Below are positions 1-8,654 of a DNA stretch of 17,595 nt, piece by piece. A program made the position numbers and the translations under genes. Below the pieces are notes generated by a model. The model was not told the DNA's origin and did not search any database. It saw only the letters and a list, made by a program, of their open reading frames with translations. This DNA comes from Oscillospiraceae bacterium (GTDB lineage Bacteria; Bacillota; Clostridia; Oscillospirales; UBA929), in NCBI GenBank assembly GCA_009777685.1, contig WRLJ01000007.1, positions 1-17,595 on the forward strand, given 5' to 3'. Positions within the stretch are counted from its first letter, which is position 1. Each line of letters opens with the position of its first letter.

Positions 1-6
1 ACGAAC

Positions 7-3000
7 ATGAAAGCACGCAGAATTTTATCCCTGCTCATGGCGCTGGCGATGATGGCCGGCCTGGTGACGGTGCCGATTGCGTCGGCGGCGGACGACGGTT
101 GCGACGGCAGTGGGTGGCTGGAGTTTTGGGCTCCAGTTTTTACCGGGAAAACGCCCGCTACCAATAATACAACGGGAATAGCCGATTTGGGCATTGTTTC
201 CAACAGTGCGGATAACGGCATAATCGGAGTTGTGGGCGACGCATTGACCTTTACTTGGGGAACCACTGGAACCAGACAACTACGGTTTCTTGTTGACGGC
301 ACTGCAACGGACGGCTTTGAGCCGACAGCCGGAAAGAACTACAAAGTAGAGTTCACTGGGACAATCACAGGCGGTACGCTCGCCAGTGATACCCAAGGAA
401 GTTTTATAATGAAAGGGAATGGTACGAGTGCCAGTTCTCAAACTAAGACATTAACAAACGGAACAGCTACGCCGGTATCTTATGAATGGACGCAAACCGG
501 CATAGCGTCAACCAATTATCTGGAAATAGAAACTACGGCTGCTCTTGGCTGGGCGATTTCGGGGGCAACCGTACTCACCATTGAGGATTTCGTAATTTAT
601 GAAGGATGCCTCAGTTGCGACGAATGCGATCCCGACAGCAATACCCCCGTCGGTGATTGGGTGGAGCATTGGCGGCCTTCAGCGTCGTACACCTTTGACG
701 TTGCTGCCGATTCAGGTACATCGACGGCGAATCGAGGCAGCGGATTCAACAAACTTTCCTCTACATCTACCCGTTTGGCTATGGCAAACCGTGATGTGGA
801 AATTGAAGTAACCGGTGTGTCCTCCACAGAGAGAGCGCTGCTTCTCAGCAGAAATGACACAGCCAATGCGGTAGATAGCTTTACGACTGAGGCGGGCGGC
901 AAATACAAGCTCGAATTTTTAGCGTACACCTCATCCGCAACGCATAATATTAGCGTGGCTCTTGGCAACACCACATACGCTGCCGCGAACCTCGGTCAAG
1001 GGTACGCCTTGGGGAATGACAGTGGAAACCCGACGCGGGTTTCGTATGAGTTTACACATGAAAACTTGAGTTCTAACGGCAATACCATCCGAATTGGTAC
1101 GGGCAGCAGTGCGGCGGGATTAAACGGAAGCGCTAACTGGACGGGTACGATATATTTGAGCGATATCTATATTTACAAACTTGACGGCAGCAGCGGCGAC
1201 GAGGACTGTGTCTGCGATTTTGATTACGCACAAGACATCGTAATCGACTGGAGTTCGCTTGTTGAAGGCACTATATACACCGAAACCAGCACAGGCGCTT
1301 TCCGCACGATAGGCAATACTTCCACCGAAGCGGAAGTGCTTGCGGACAACAAGATTAAAGTTACGAAAAGTAGTAACAACAGCGACAACATCGCCTCGGG
1401 TCTTGTTTTTGAAGTTGATCTCGGAACTGCGGTTTTAGGCGACTATGCGGCTATTACATACAATGTTACTATGGGAGGAAGCAACCGCGAAATGCGGGCT
1501 CATGCTTCTGCGGCCCCGCCCGCTTCCAGCGGCAACAACAATGCTGTCAATAATTTAGGGGCTGCCGGCAGAACGGTCGGAGGCGGCAATCCAACAGCCG
1601 CTGACCAGAATATGACGAATAACATTTCTACAATAACGGGAGATACCGCAGCCTTAACAGGAAATGTTTGGCTTTATATAGGCCATGTAGCTTCCAGCTC
1701 GGTTTATGATATAACGATTGACAGCGTCAAGCTGATTGCGAAAGTATGCGATGGTTCGTGCGTGGAGGGCGATTGCTGCGACGGCGAGTGCGACCCCTGC
1801 GACTGCACGGACTGCACCAAGACGGGTGTCGGCGAGTGCTGCGATGCGGTGTCGTGCCCCGATTGCGGCGCGTTCCCGTGCGAGTGTCCCTGCGAGCTTA
1901 TATGGTCGCCGGACCTCACGACCAACCCGACCGGCGGGCGCGTCAACGCGCAGCATCTTGGCGGCGGGTACGGGGTCGTCACCTCCTCGTCCGGCCTGAC
2001 CATAGCATGGGTCGCACCGGACGATTCTTTCCCTGTCGGCGCGTTTGACGTAACCATCAATTCAACGAGCCAAGGGGTGCATATCAACACCTCGGGAGTG
2101 GGCTGGGAAGCCGGCAAAGGATTTTCAACCCAGCCCGGCGTGGGGTACAGGATTGAGTACGCGGCGGAAGTCATCAATGACGGAGCCAACAGAACCAACA
2201 ACCGCGTGCGTGTCAACGGTGCGCAAGTAGCGGATTTCGGCGCCATAACATCCGGCAGGGACGACGGAAGCTACACCTGGACGCCCCCCAACGAAACCGC
2301 GCAGCTCACCAGCTTCTCCATTATGTATCAAAACAGCACCGACCCGTCGGGAACGGTGCGGATAAGCGGGTTGAAAATTTACAGAATCGGCAATGCCTGC
2401 GAGGGCTGCGATATCTGCTCCGAGCTATGCGATGTCTGCGGTGAATATACGTGCGAATGTCCCGGCGTCGACGCTAAGAACATTACGCTGACGCCCGGAA
2501 GAAACGCGGCGGAGATCGGCTTTACCTGGTGGACGCCGAAGGACACCGCCAATGCGGCGAAGGTTCAGATCGCCCTGGCGGCGGATGTTGACGCCGGCGA
2601 GTGGCCGACAGACCCGGAAAAGTTTGCCGTATTCGACGGTACGAACGTGGACGGCCCGTGGGTCAACGACCCGATTGTCGCCGGCGACACCGTGGGCGAC
2701 CCATACAACTACAACGTCAACAGGGTCACGGCGACAGGTCTTGACCCGGATACCGACTATGCCTACCGTCTGAGCGACGGCGCGGAATGGAGCAAGGTCA
2801 AGCTGTTCAGCACGCGCAACCCGGACAAATATGCGGTCATCGCCGTCGGCGACCCGCAAATCAGCCCCGGAGACGAGCGCACATGGAATAAAGCGCTGAC
2901 CATGGCGGTCGAACGGGCGGACACGCTCGGCGGCGCGGCGTTTGCGATGAGCGCGGGCGACCAGATGAACTACGCCAACAACTGGGAAGAACTGGCCGGC

Positions 3001-6000
3001 TATTTATCGCCCAAGGCGATGACAAGCCTTCCCTTTATGACCACCGTGGGCAACCACGACACGCAAGACCAGCGGTCTGGCTCCGGTTATGCCGGTTTCG
3101 TCCGCGGCTCGCTGCTGCCCTTCACCTACAACCAGCCCAACCTTTATTGGCCCGTGGAGTGGCAGAGCCTTAACAATGACCAGGGGCGCGGCGGCGGAAA
3201 CTTCTATTTCAGCTACGGCAACACGCTGTATATATCCATCAACTCCAACATCAAAAATGTGAATTCTCACGAGGCGTTCATGGAGGAAGCCATCGCTTCC
3301 CACCCCGGCGCGACTTGGCGCGTCGCCCTGTATCATCACGATATATACGGGGTCGGCTCCCACGCCAGCACATCGGGCTACGGCGACTCGGTGGACATGC
3401 AGCCGACATGGGGCCCCTTCATGGACAGACACAACATTGACATTGTCGTCAACGGGCACGACCATATCTACGGGCGCTCCAAGTTTATGAAGGGCGACGA
3501 GGTTGTCCTGTATCAAATGCCCACCGTTTTGGACAGAGATCATTTGGGCATTACCGAAAAGAACCCCGGCACATACATACTGCCGGACGGCACATTATAT
3601 ATGGCGCTGGGCGCGGCGGGCACAAAACGGTATGACCCCTATGTATCCGACTGGCTTGCCTATACCCCCGGCAGAATCAATGTTTCCGAGTATTCGATTA
3701 TGGAAATCGAAGGCGATAAGCTGACCTTCACGACCTACCGGATTGACACGGACGCGGTCGTTGACAGCGTCACGCTTAAAAAGACCGCCGATTACGCCGA
3801 TTTGCAACGCTTGATTACCAGCAGCGAAGCGGTGCCGGCCGAGGGAATCACAACGGAGTCCTGGACAGCGTTCCAGGCGGCGATCACCGCGGCGGAGAGC
3901 GTAGCAAGCGACGCCGCCCCGACGGTGATCCACAATGCCTTTGTCAGCTTGTATACCGCGTATTACGCGCTTGAAATGGAAACCGACAAGACCGCGCTGG
4001 GAACCCTGATCAGCGAAGTTACAGCCCTGCTGGCCTCCACCGTCGAGGGTCAGTTTACCGGCCAGTACGGCGAGGGACAAAAAGCCATCTTGCAGGGGAT
4101 TCTTGAGGATGCGGTGATTGTCTATAACACCCGGCTGGCCACACAGGCGGAGGTCGACGCCGAGGTCAGCAAGCTGGGACCCGCGCGCGCCGCATATCTG
4201 GCGACAGAAGGGTCCGCGGTGCCGCCCAGCTTTATGCCTGTCACCGATATCGGGGCGGACGGCCCGCAGGTATTGGAACTGATTAACTGGATGGCGGATA
4301 CCGGCGAACCGTTCTTTGTCGCCACCGATCAGGAGCGGTATAGCAATCACTACACCAAGCAGGACTTTGCGAAAGACACCTTTGGAGCCATGCGCAATGA
4401 CCAGCTCTACGGCCCGTATAACCTCAGGGGCGGGCGCGGAGACATCGAGGCGTATATCTCCAAGACACACATCGGCACTTGGATTCGCTATGAACTGAAT
4501 GTGGCGGAAGAGGGTATGTATGAGGTCAAGCTGGGCGCTCTCAACAAGACGGCCACGGCGCAAAGCATCGTACTGAGAGACGATCAGTATAACATCCTGT
4601 CTGCCTTTACCGTCGCGGCGGGCGCCGTGGGTCATACTTGGGAAGATAACGCGCAGGATGTGACAGGCAGCGATGAAATCTATCTTGCGCAAGGCAAAAA
4701 CATCATTGAGCTGTACTTCATCAACGACGCCACGTCGCAGGGAGCCAACCCCGCTTATCCCGACGGCCCCGACATTGACATCCTGACCTTTGAGCGTACA
4801 GGCGACGGGACGCCTCCCGACTTTACGATTGGCGTCGGCGACGGGAAACTCGCCTATGTCCTGCCCTTGCCGTCCGTCCAAACCGGCGGCGCGGCCGTCT
4901 CCCAGCGCGGATGGAGGGCCGGCGGAAGTGACTCAAGCCCCGGTCTCACCGTGGCGGAGCTAAAAGCGGCCACCCATCTCGTAGTGGAAGTCGCCGCCCA
5001 GCCCAACAGCGGCACCTTGCAGTTGCACCTTTGCTCCGACGGCAACGACTTTACATGGACGGATACCGCGGTAGGAACCGGAACCGCTCACTGGCAATCT
5101 GCCCAGAGAAGATTCTACATTGACCTCAGCGTATACAGAGAAGGCCTGGATAACGATTTCGCCGCCTGGCGCGGCATGACGAATTCGGGCTATATCGACC
5201 TCAGCTACTACAACTGGGGCTGGGATGCGCTCAACGTCATGAGGGCGTATTTGGTCCTCGACGAGGCGCTCTACCTTGACCTCACCGCCCCCTGTGAGGA
5301 CTGCGGCGAATATCCCTGTGAATGTGTCCCCGAGGACAGCCGCGAGATCGTACTGTTTGAAGGCAGCAATTCCGATCCTGCCGATTGGGAGGGCTGGGGT
5401 CCCGCGGTCGTAATCACCAATGCCGGCTCATTTGACGGCCGCCCGAGCAACATCGCCATGACAGCGTTCCGTCAAGCCTTTACACAAGACACGCTTTTGG
5501 CCGTAACGTTTACCAAAGGCTCGACTCCTCTTATGAAGTTCTTCAAAAACGGGGTTGCGATTGAACCTGAAAACGCGGCGCTGTTAAGTCCGGGAACCAA
5601 CACAGGCGGTGTGGCTGTCTTTACCTACGCCAGTGTTATGGCCTACCTTCGGAGCCACGGGATCAACAGTCTGACGGAGATAGACGTAATTTTCATCAAT
5701 GGCAGGGGCGATACCTCTCCCATCGGCTTAACCGTAACCAAAGTCGCGGTTCTGACTCAGGCTTCCGCCCCGCCCGCCAGCGGTGACGATCCTCCCGGCG
5801 GCGGCGCCCCCTCCAGCCCCGGCACAACCCCCGACCCTGACCCCGAGCCGGAGACAGGCGTTGAGGTGGAACTCAGCGAAGAGCAAATCACGGAAATCAT
5901 AGACGCCATTGACGATGCGATTGCCGACGCGCTGGAAGAGATCGCGGAGCTGCTGGAAGCTGAAAGCGGCGAAACGGTGGTCGTCAGCGTCGTCCTCGAG

Positions 6001-7047
6001 CTCGGCGCGGAGGTGGACGCGGACACGGCGGAGGTGAGCTTTACCGTACCGGACACCGTCGCGGACGCGATTGCCGCGGCCATCGAGGCGATGGAGGAAG
6101 CCATTGAGGACGGCGCGAGCATAGACTTCACGGTCACCCTCGACCTCGGCGTCGCCGCGCTCACCCTCGACCTCGAAGCTCTCGCGGAAGTTTTTGGCGG
6201 AGATGAAGCTCCGGTACTCAGCATTGTCATTGAGCAGCGGCAGGAGGAATCCGTTGAGGAGCTGCTCGCGGGGCTGGACGAGGACGTCGCCGCGATGGTG
6301 GAAGGCCGCAAGGTGATCAGCCTCATCATCACCGTGGGTGGTGTGCCGGTCACGGATTTTGGCGGCGGGGCTGTCGACGTGGTTATCCCGTATACGCTGG
6401 GCGAAGACGAGGACAGCAACGCGGTGCTGGTGAAGTATCTGGGCAAGGACGAGCCGGAGCTGATGCGCAGCTATTACGACGACGGGTTTGTCTACTTTTC
6501 GACCAAGCACTTCTCGATGTTTGTGATTGCGTATAAGCCCGTAACCTTTACCGATGTCATTCCCGACTGGGCGGCGGCGCACGCGGCCTTCGCGGGCGCG
6601 CGGGGCCTGTTCGTGGGGAACGAGGCGGGAGAGTTCCTGCCCCATCTGAGCATCACCTATCAGCAGCTGGCGGCGGTGCTGGCCAACTATATGGGCCTGG
6701 GCGGCGAGCTTGACTGGGGAAGCGGCGACCATAATACATGGGGGAAGGACTTCGGCCTCTTCGGCGATTTGGATGTGGAGTTCAGCGCCGTCGCCACCCG
6801 CGCCGACATGGCGTATATCATCTACAACTTCATCGTCAGGAGCGGCGTCAAGGTCAGCCCCAGGGCGGGCGTCACCTTCACCGACCTCGGCGGCCTGGAC
6901 GACGCCTATGTGGCGGCCATTGAGTTCCTCGCGGGACGCGGCATTGTCAACGGAACGGGCGGAACCGGCTTCAGCCCCGACCTGACCGTTGACCGCGCGC
7001 AGGTAGCGGCCATCGTGGCCAACATCGTGAAAGCGTTCGGCCAATAG
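7..7047 (+). CDS. Giant SLH-anchored cell-surface metallophosphoesterase, multimodular
   Basis: Protein of 2346 residues, probably exported and held on the cell wall. Residues 1-28 form a signal peptide (basic start, hydrophobic core, cleavage near ASA-AD). Four beta-sandwich-like modules follow (about 32-200, 212-392, 405-580, 630-796); three share an A/PG-x-x-Y-K/R-x-E-F/Y strand seen in CBM4/9-like folds. Cys-rich hinges separate them. Residues 822-935 resemble the Fn3-like domain of purple acid phosphatases. The calcineurin-like phosphoesterase core is about 940-1255, with D949, D985, N1016-H1017, H1110-H1111 and H1151/H1153 as likely metal ligands. FIVAR-like helical repeats (1260-1400), a CBM6/35-like module (1420-1598) and two further beta modules follow, then a Pro/Gly linker (1918-1950), an acidic helix/strand region (1951-2178) and three SLH repeats (2180-2345, the middle one degenerate). 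The substrate is unknown. The domain types are well supported; the names of the beta modules are inference. The ribosome binding site lies outside the window. Confidence 0.9.
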   Translation: MKARRILSLLMALAMMAGLVTVPIASAADDGCDGSGWLEFWAPVFTGKTPATNNTTGIADLGIVSNSADNGIIGVVGDALTFTWGTTGTRQLRFLVDGTATDGFEPTAGKNYKVEFTGTITGGTLASDTQGSFIMKGNGTSASSQTKTLTNGTATPVSYEWTQTGIASTNYLEIETTAALGWAISGATVLTIEDFVIYEGCLSCDECDPDSNTPVGDWVEHWRPSASYTFDVAADSGTSTANRGSGFNKLSSTSTRLAMANRDVEIEVTGVSSTERALLLSRNDTANAVDSFTTEAGGKYKLEFLAYTSSATHNISVALGNTTYAAANLGQGYALGNDSGNPTRVSYEFTHENLSSNGNTIRIGTGSSAAGLNGSANWTGTIYLSDIYIYKLDGSSGDEDCVCDFDYAQDIVIDWSSLVEGTIYTETSTGAFRTIGNTSTEAEVLADNKIKVTKSSNNSDNIASGLVFEVDLGTAVLGDYAAITYNVTMGGSNREMRAHASAAPPASSGNNNAVNNLGAAGRTVGGGNPTAADQNMTNNISTITGDTAALTGNVWLYIGHVASSSVYDITIDSVKLIAKVCDGSCVEGDCCDGECDPCDCTDCTKTGVGECCDAVSCPDCGAFPCECPCELIWSPDLTTNPTGGRVNAQHLGGGYGVVTSSSGLTIAWVAPDDSFPVGAFDVTINSTSQGVHINTSGVGWEAGKGFSTQPGVGYRIEYAAEVINDGANRTNNRVRVNGAQVADFGAITSGRDDGSYTWTPPNETAQLTSFSIMYQNSTDPSGTVRISGLKIYRIGNACEGCDICSELCDVCGEYTCECPGVDAKNITLTPGRNAAEIGFTWWTPKDTANAAKVQIALAADVDAGEWPTDPEKFAVFDGTNVDGPWVNDPIVAGDTVGDPYNYNVNRVTATGLDPDTDYAYRLSDGAEWSKVKLFSTRNPDKYAVIAVGDPQISPGDERTWNKALTMAVERADTLGGAAFAMSAGDQMNYANNWEELAGYLSPKAMTSLPFMTTVGNHDTQDQRSGSGYAGFVRGSLLPFTYNQPNLYWPVEWQSLNNDQGRGGGNFYFSYGNTLYISINSNIKNVNSHEAFMEEAIASHPGATWRVALYHHDIYGVGSHASTSGYGDSVDMQPTWGPFMDRHNIDIVVNGHDHIYGRSKFMKGDEVVLYQMPTVLDRDHLGITEKNPGTYILPDGTLYMALGAAGTKRYDPYVSDWLAYTPGRINVSEYSIMEIEGDKLTFTTYRIDTDAVVDSVTLKKTADYADLQRLITSSEAVPAEGITTESWTAFQAAITAAESVASDAAPTVIHNAFVSLYTAYYALEMETDKTALGTLISEVTALLASTVEGQFTGQYGEGQKAILQGILEDAVIVYNTRLATQAEVDAEVSKLGPARAAYLATEGSAVPPSFMPVTDIGADGPQVLELINWMADTGEPFFVATDQERYSNHYTKQDFAKDTFGAMRNDQLYGPYNLRGGRGDIEAYISKTHIGTWIRYELNVAEEGMYEVKLGALNKTATAQSIVLRDDQYNILSAFTVAAGAVGHTWEDNAQDVTGSDEIYLAQGKNIIELYFINDATSQGANPAYPDGPDIDILTFERTGDGTPPDFTIGVGDGKLAYVLPLPSVQTGGAAVSQRGWRAGGSDSSPGLTVAELKAATHLVVEVAAQPNSGTLQLHLCSDGNDFTWTDTAVGTGTAHWQSAQRRFYIDLSVYREGLDNDFAAWRGMTNSGYIDLSYYNWGWDALNVMRAYLVLDEALYLDLTAPCEDCGEYPCECVPEDSREIVLFEGSNSDPADWEGWGPAVVITNAGSFDGRPSNIAMTAFRQAFTQDTLLAVTFTKGSTPLMKFFKNGVAIEPENAALLSPGTNTGGVAVFTYASVMAYLRSHGINSLTEIDVIFINGRGDTSPIGLTVTKVAVLTQASAPPASGDDPPGGGAPSSPGTTPDPDPEPETGVEVELSEEQITEIIDAIDDAIADALEEIAELLEAESGETVVVSVVLELGAEVDADTAEVSFTVPDTVADAIAAAIEAMEEAIEDGASIDFTVTLDLGVAALTLDLEALAEVFGGDEAPVLSIVIEQRQEESVEELLAGLDEDVAAMVEGRKVISLIITVGGVPVTDFGGGAVDVVIPYTLGEDEDSNAVLVKYLGKDEPELMRSYYDDGFVYFSTKHFSMFVIAYKPVTFTDVIPDWAAAHAAFAGARGLFVGNEAGEFLPHLSITYQQLAAVLANYMGLGGELDWGSGDHNTWGKDFGLFGDLDVEFSAVATRADMAYIIYNFIVRSGVKVSPRAGVTFTDLGGLDDAYVAAIEFLAGRGIVNGTGGTGFSPDLTVDRAQVAAIVANIVKAFGQ
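1741..1905 (+). other. Cys-rich hinge with CxxCGxxPCEC knuckle (copy 1) in the surface protein
   Basis: Encodes about residues 579-633, with 15 cysteines in roughly 50 residues, ending in a C-x2-C-G-x3-C-x-C knuckle (C617, C620, C625, C627). It joins the third and fourth beta modules. The DNA here is far more GC-rich than the modules just upstream. The spacing would suit a small metal-binding or disulfide-bonded spacer; which one is not visible from sequence. Confidence 0.75.
2398..2463 (+). other. Cys-rich hinge, CxxCGxxxCEC knuckle (copy 2)
   Basis: Encodes residues 798-819 (C798, C801, C804, C808, C811, C816, C818). The knuckle CDVCGEYTCEC matches copies 1 and 3. It lies directly before the Fn3-like domain that precedes the phosphoesterase core. 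Confidence 0.75.
5293..5328 (+). other. Cys-rich hinge, CxxCGxxPCEC knuckle (copy 3)
   Basis: Encodes residues 1763-1774 with the knuckle CEDCGEYPCEC (C1763, C1766, C1771, C1773). It separates two beta modules on the C-terminal side of the catalytic core. It shows that the knuckle recurs as a module boundary along the whole protein, not only at the N-terminus. Confidence 0.75.
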
Positions 7048-7132
7048 ACCGGCGTCACCGCGAACCGCGCGGCCTTCGAGCGGCCGGAAACCCTGGCGTT
7101 TGCGGAGTAAGGGCACAATAAAACACACGGCA

Positions 7133-7158
7133 AAAGCGGGGGCGTATGCCCCCGCTTT
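7133..7158. terminator. Bidirectional intrinsic terminator between convergent genes
   Basis: A perfect 11-base stem, AAAGCGGGGGC (7133-7143) with GCCCCCGCTTT (7148-7158), around a GTAT loop. The plus strand continues TTTAGTTTG and the minus strand continues CTTTTGCC, so it can end both the surface-protein gene and the convergent acetyltransferase gene. The rest of the gap, 7048-7182, shows no further feature. Confidence 0.85.
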
Positions 7159-7182
7159 AGTTTGTAATCAGCTCTGTTTCCG

Positions 7183-8061
7183 TCATGGGGTTCCGCATTT
7201 CATATATCCCACCGTAAACGGCAGTTGCTCAAATGTTTGTGTTCCCGTATGAACAAACCCATTCGCGGCGTACCATTCTTTCAGAACGGCGTTTTCTTCA
7301 ATGATGCCGATGGTGATTTTATTCCCGCCAAGCTCCGCAACTTTTTCTTTGCAAAAATTCAACAATGCTTGCCCATAACCGAAGTGCCGAAATTCCGGCA
7401 AAACGGCAAGATCGTTCATTTCGTATGTACCACTACCCACATCGGTGAGCGAGGCGAAACCAACCAATTTACCGTCCGCGAAATAGCCGAACGGATAGTA
7501 ACCGTCTTTGATTTTACTTGCCAATCGCTCATCGGTGATAAAACTTGTATGACCGGGGCAGTTCTCTTTCGTTAGGCTAAAATCCTGTGCTGCCGTGGCG
7601 AAACTTTGACGTATGACCTCTGCGCACATGGGAAGATGTGCTTCTGACAATGGACTAATCCGTCCGGGCGCGTTATCTCCGTACACGGCAACTTGCCATT
7701 CATCCTCATAGACAATCCTTCCGGGAAAGTTCGTATAGACAATATCATAGGGTTTTGAATATTTTTCAAGCATATCCATAAGCGGTTGAAGTTTCCCGAC
7801 CATAAATCCTGTTGTCGCCGTCTTGAACCATGTGATAGGTTTGCCCGGTTTGTCGTCATCGTAAAACGGAGGGTTCGGCAAATTTTCATCAAACCAAACT
7901 TGGTCTATTTCGTGATATATTACCTTTTCCTCATCGGTCAGTAATCCGGCTTGTTGTAACCGATGAACGGCGGCGAATATTCCAACAGGCATACCCGTCC
8001 GATAAGCGGTTTCCCGACCTTGTATACGAACATATTTCATGTTGTTTGGGTTTTCACTCAT
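7183..8061 (-). CDS. GNAT acetyltransferase with an unrecognised N-terminal domain
   Basis: Protein of 292 residues. The C-terminal part (about 133-288) is a GNAT fold: the motif-A region DLAVLPEFRHFGYGQALL (217-234) carries the R-x-x-G-x-G acetyl-CoA pyrophosphate loop (R225, G228, G230), and EENAVLKEWYAANGF (256-269) is the usual motif B. It probably transfers an acetyl group to an amine; the substrate is unknown. Residues 8-125 form a separate conserved-looking domain (YRTGMPVGIF, NLPNPPFYDD and ITWFKT segments) that I cannot assign. The start is supported by GGAGG nine bases upstream. The gene overlaps the preceding small gene by 8 bases, which suggests translational coupling. An internal ATG at codon 8 is a less likely start. 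Composition is visibly more AT-rich than the glycolytic genes, which suggests acquisition. It ends before the shared terminator at 7133-7158. Confidence 0.85.
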   Translation of the reverse strand: MSENPNNMKYVRIQGRETAYRTGMPVGIFAAVHRLQQAGLLTDEEKVIYHEIDQVWFDENLPNPPFYDDDKPGKPITWFKTATTGFMVGKLQPLMDMLEKYSKPYDIVYTNFPGRIVYEDEWQVAVYGDNAPGRISPLSEAHLPMCAEVIRQSFATAAQDFSLTKENCPGHTSFITDERLASKIKDGYYPFGYFADGKLVGFASLTDVGSGTYEMNDLAVLPEFRHFGYGQALLNFCKEKVAELGGNKITIGIIEENAVLKEWYAANGFVHTGTQTFEQLPFTVGYMKCGTP

Positions 8062-8311
8062 TACGAAAAGCCTCCATATTAAATGTTACCACGCCGTCGG
8101 GACAAATAAATTCTCCGCTATGTTTAGACGCCCCCGCTAAAAGGTTGGATAAATCACCCCCTGCCCGCACAGCTTCCATCAGCGGAAAGAGCTTCGCCAT
8201 CGACTTTGAGCAGAACCCGCCCGGACAACCGTATTCACATGAATATGTATCGCCGACTTCGTGACCGTTACGGCAATTCTCCGGCTTACCGTTCGCACCG
8301 ACCGAAACCAC
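8054..8311 (-). CDS. TIGR04076-like small Cys-rich protein, 5' end possibly lost
   Basis: Eighty-five residues from a GTG codon at 8311. It contains NGHEVGDTYSCEYGCPGG (14-31) and C34, a GG motif (51-52) and a closing FICPDGVVTFNMEAF segment (68-82). This pattern of Cys residues, GD, GG and CPDG resembles TIGR04076, a small family of unknown function; the assignment is from memory of the family pattern. The frame stays open upstream to a TAA at 8350-8348, and the codons just before the GTG read SFKIT, matching the family's usual first strand (xKITV). No ATG, GTG or TTG lies there, and no good ribosome binding site precedes the GTG, so the native start may have been removed or an unusual start is used. 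The next gene overlaps by 8 bases. Confidence 0.65.
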   Translation of the reverse strand: MVSVGANGKPENCRNGHEVGDTYSCEYGCPGGFCSKSMAKLFPLMEAVRAGGDLSNLLAGASKHSGEFICPDGVVTFNMEAFRNE

Positions 8312-8654
8312 GGTGATTTTGAAGGAATATTCTTCTTTGTAGCAGTTTTAGGGCAGTTCCCTGTGGAGACAGCAAAGAAAGTGCAAGGGTATGGCCGGGA
8401 CGTGTGAGCAAGACAAAAAGAGAGAAAACCAAAAGTCGAGGCCAGGACAGGCTGGAAAAGACCCTTACGGTAAACAGCAGTGCCTTCCCGCAAACAAAAC
8501 CCCCGTATGACCGGCAGGGGGGCTGGGGGCGGCACGCCCCCAGTGGGGGGCTCCGGGGGAGACCTCCCCCGGGAATGCCTGAACACCACCCAAACCAACA
8601 GCCGGACGGGCAAACGGTGAAAACCCTTTCCCCCGGAGTTTGCGGATAACCTGC
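8312..8654. other. Noncoding stretch with strong GC hairpins, possible mobile-element remnant
   Basis: No convincing gene is seen between the truncated-looking TIGR04076 gene and the repeat at 8655. The segment has two compact hairpins. The first is CTGGGGGC (8523-8530) with GCCCCCAG (8536-8543), loop GGCAC. The second is CCGGGGGA (8553-8560) with TCCCCCGG (8565-8572), loop GACC. The remainder is A-rich and of different texture (8400-8460). It could be a decayed insertion, a transfer-region fragment or a structured transcript; the sequence alone does not decide. Confidence 0.4.

Noticed and set aside
3595..4881. Minus-strand 428-codon open frame inside the surface gene
   Set aside because: Antisense shadow in GC-rich DNA; no family features, while the plus strand encodes coherent modules.
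5728..7128. Minus-strand 466-codon open frame opposite the 3' part of the surface gene
   Set aside because: It is the antisense shadow of a GC-rich, Ala/Glu/Asp-biased coding region, with no recognisable domain; the plus-strand frame has clear SLH repeats.
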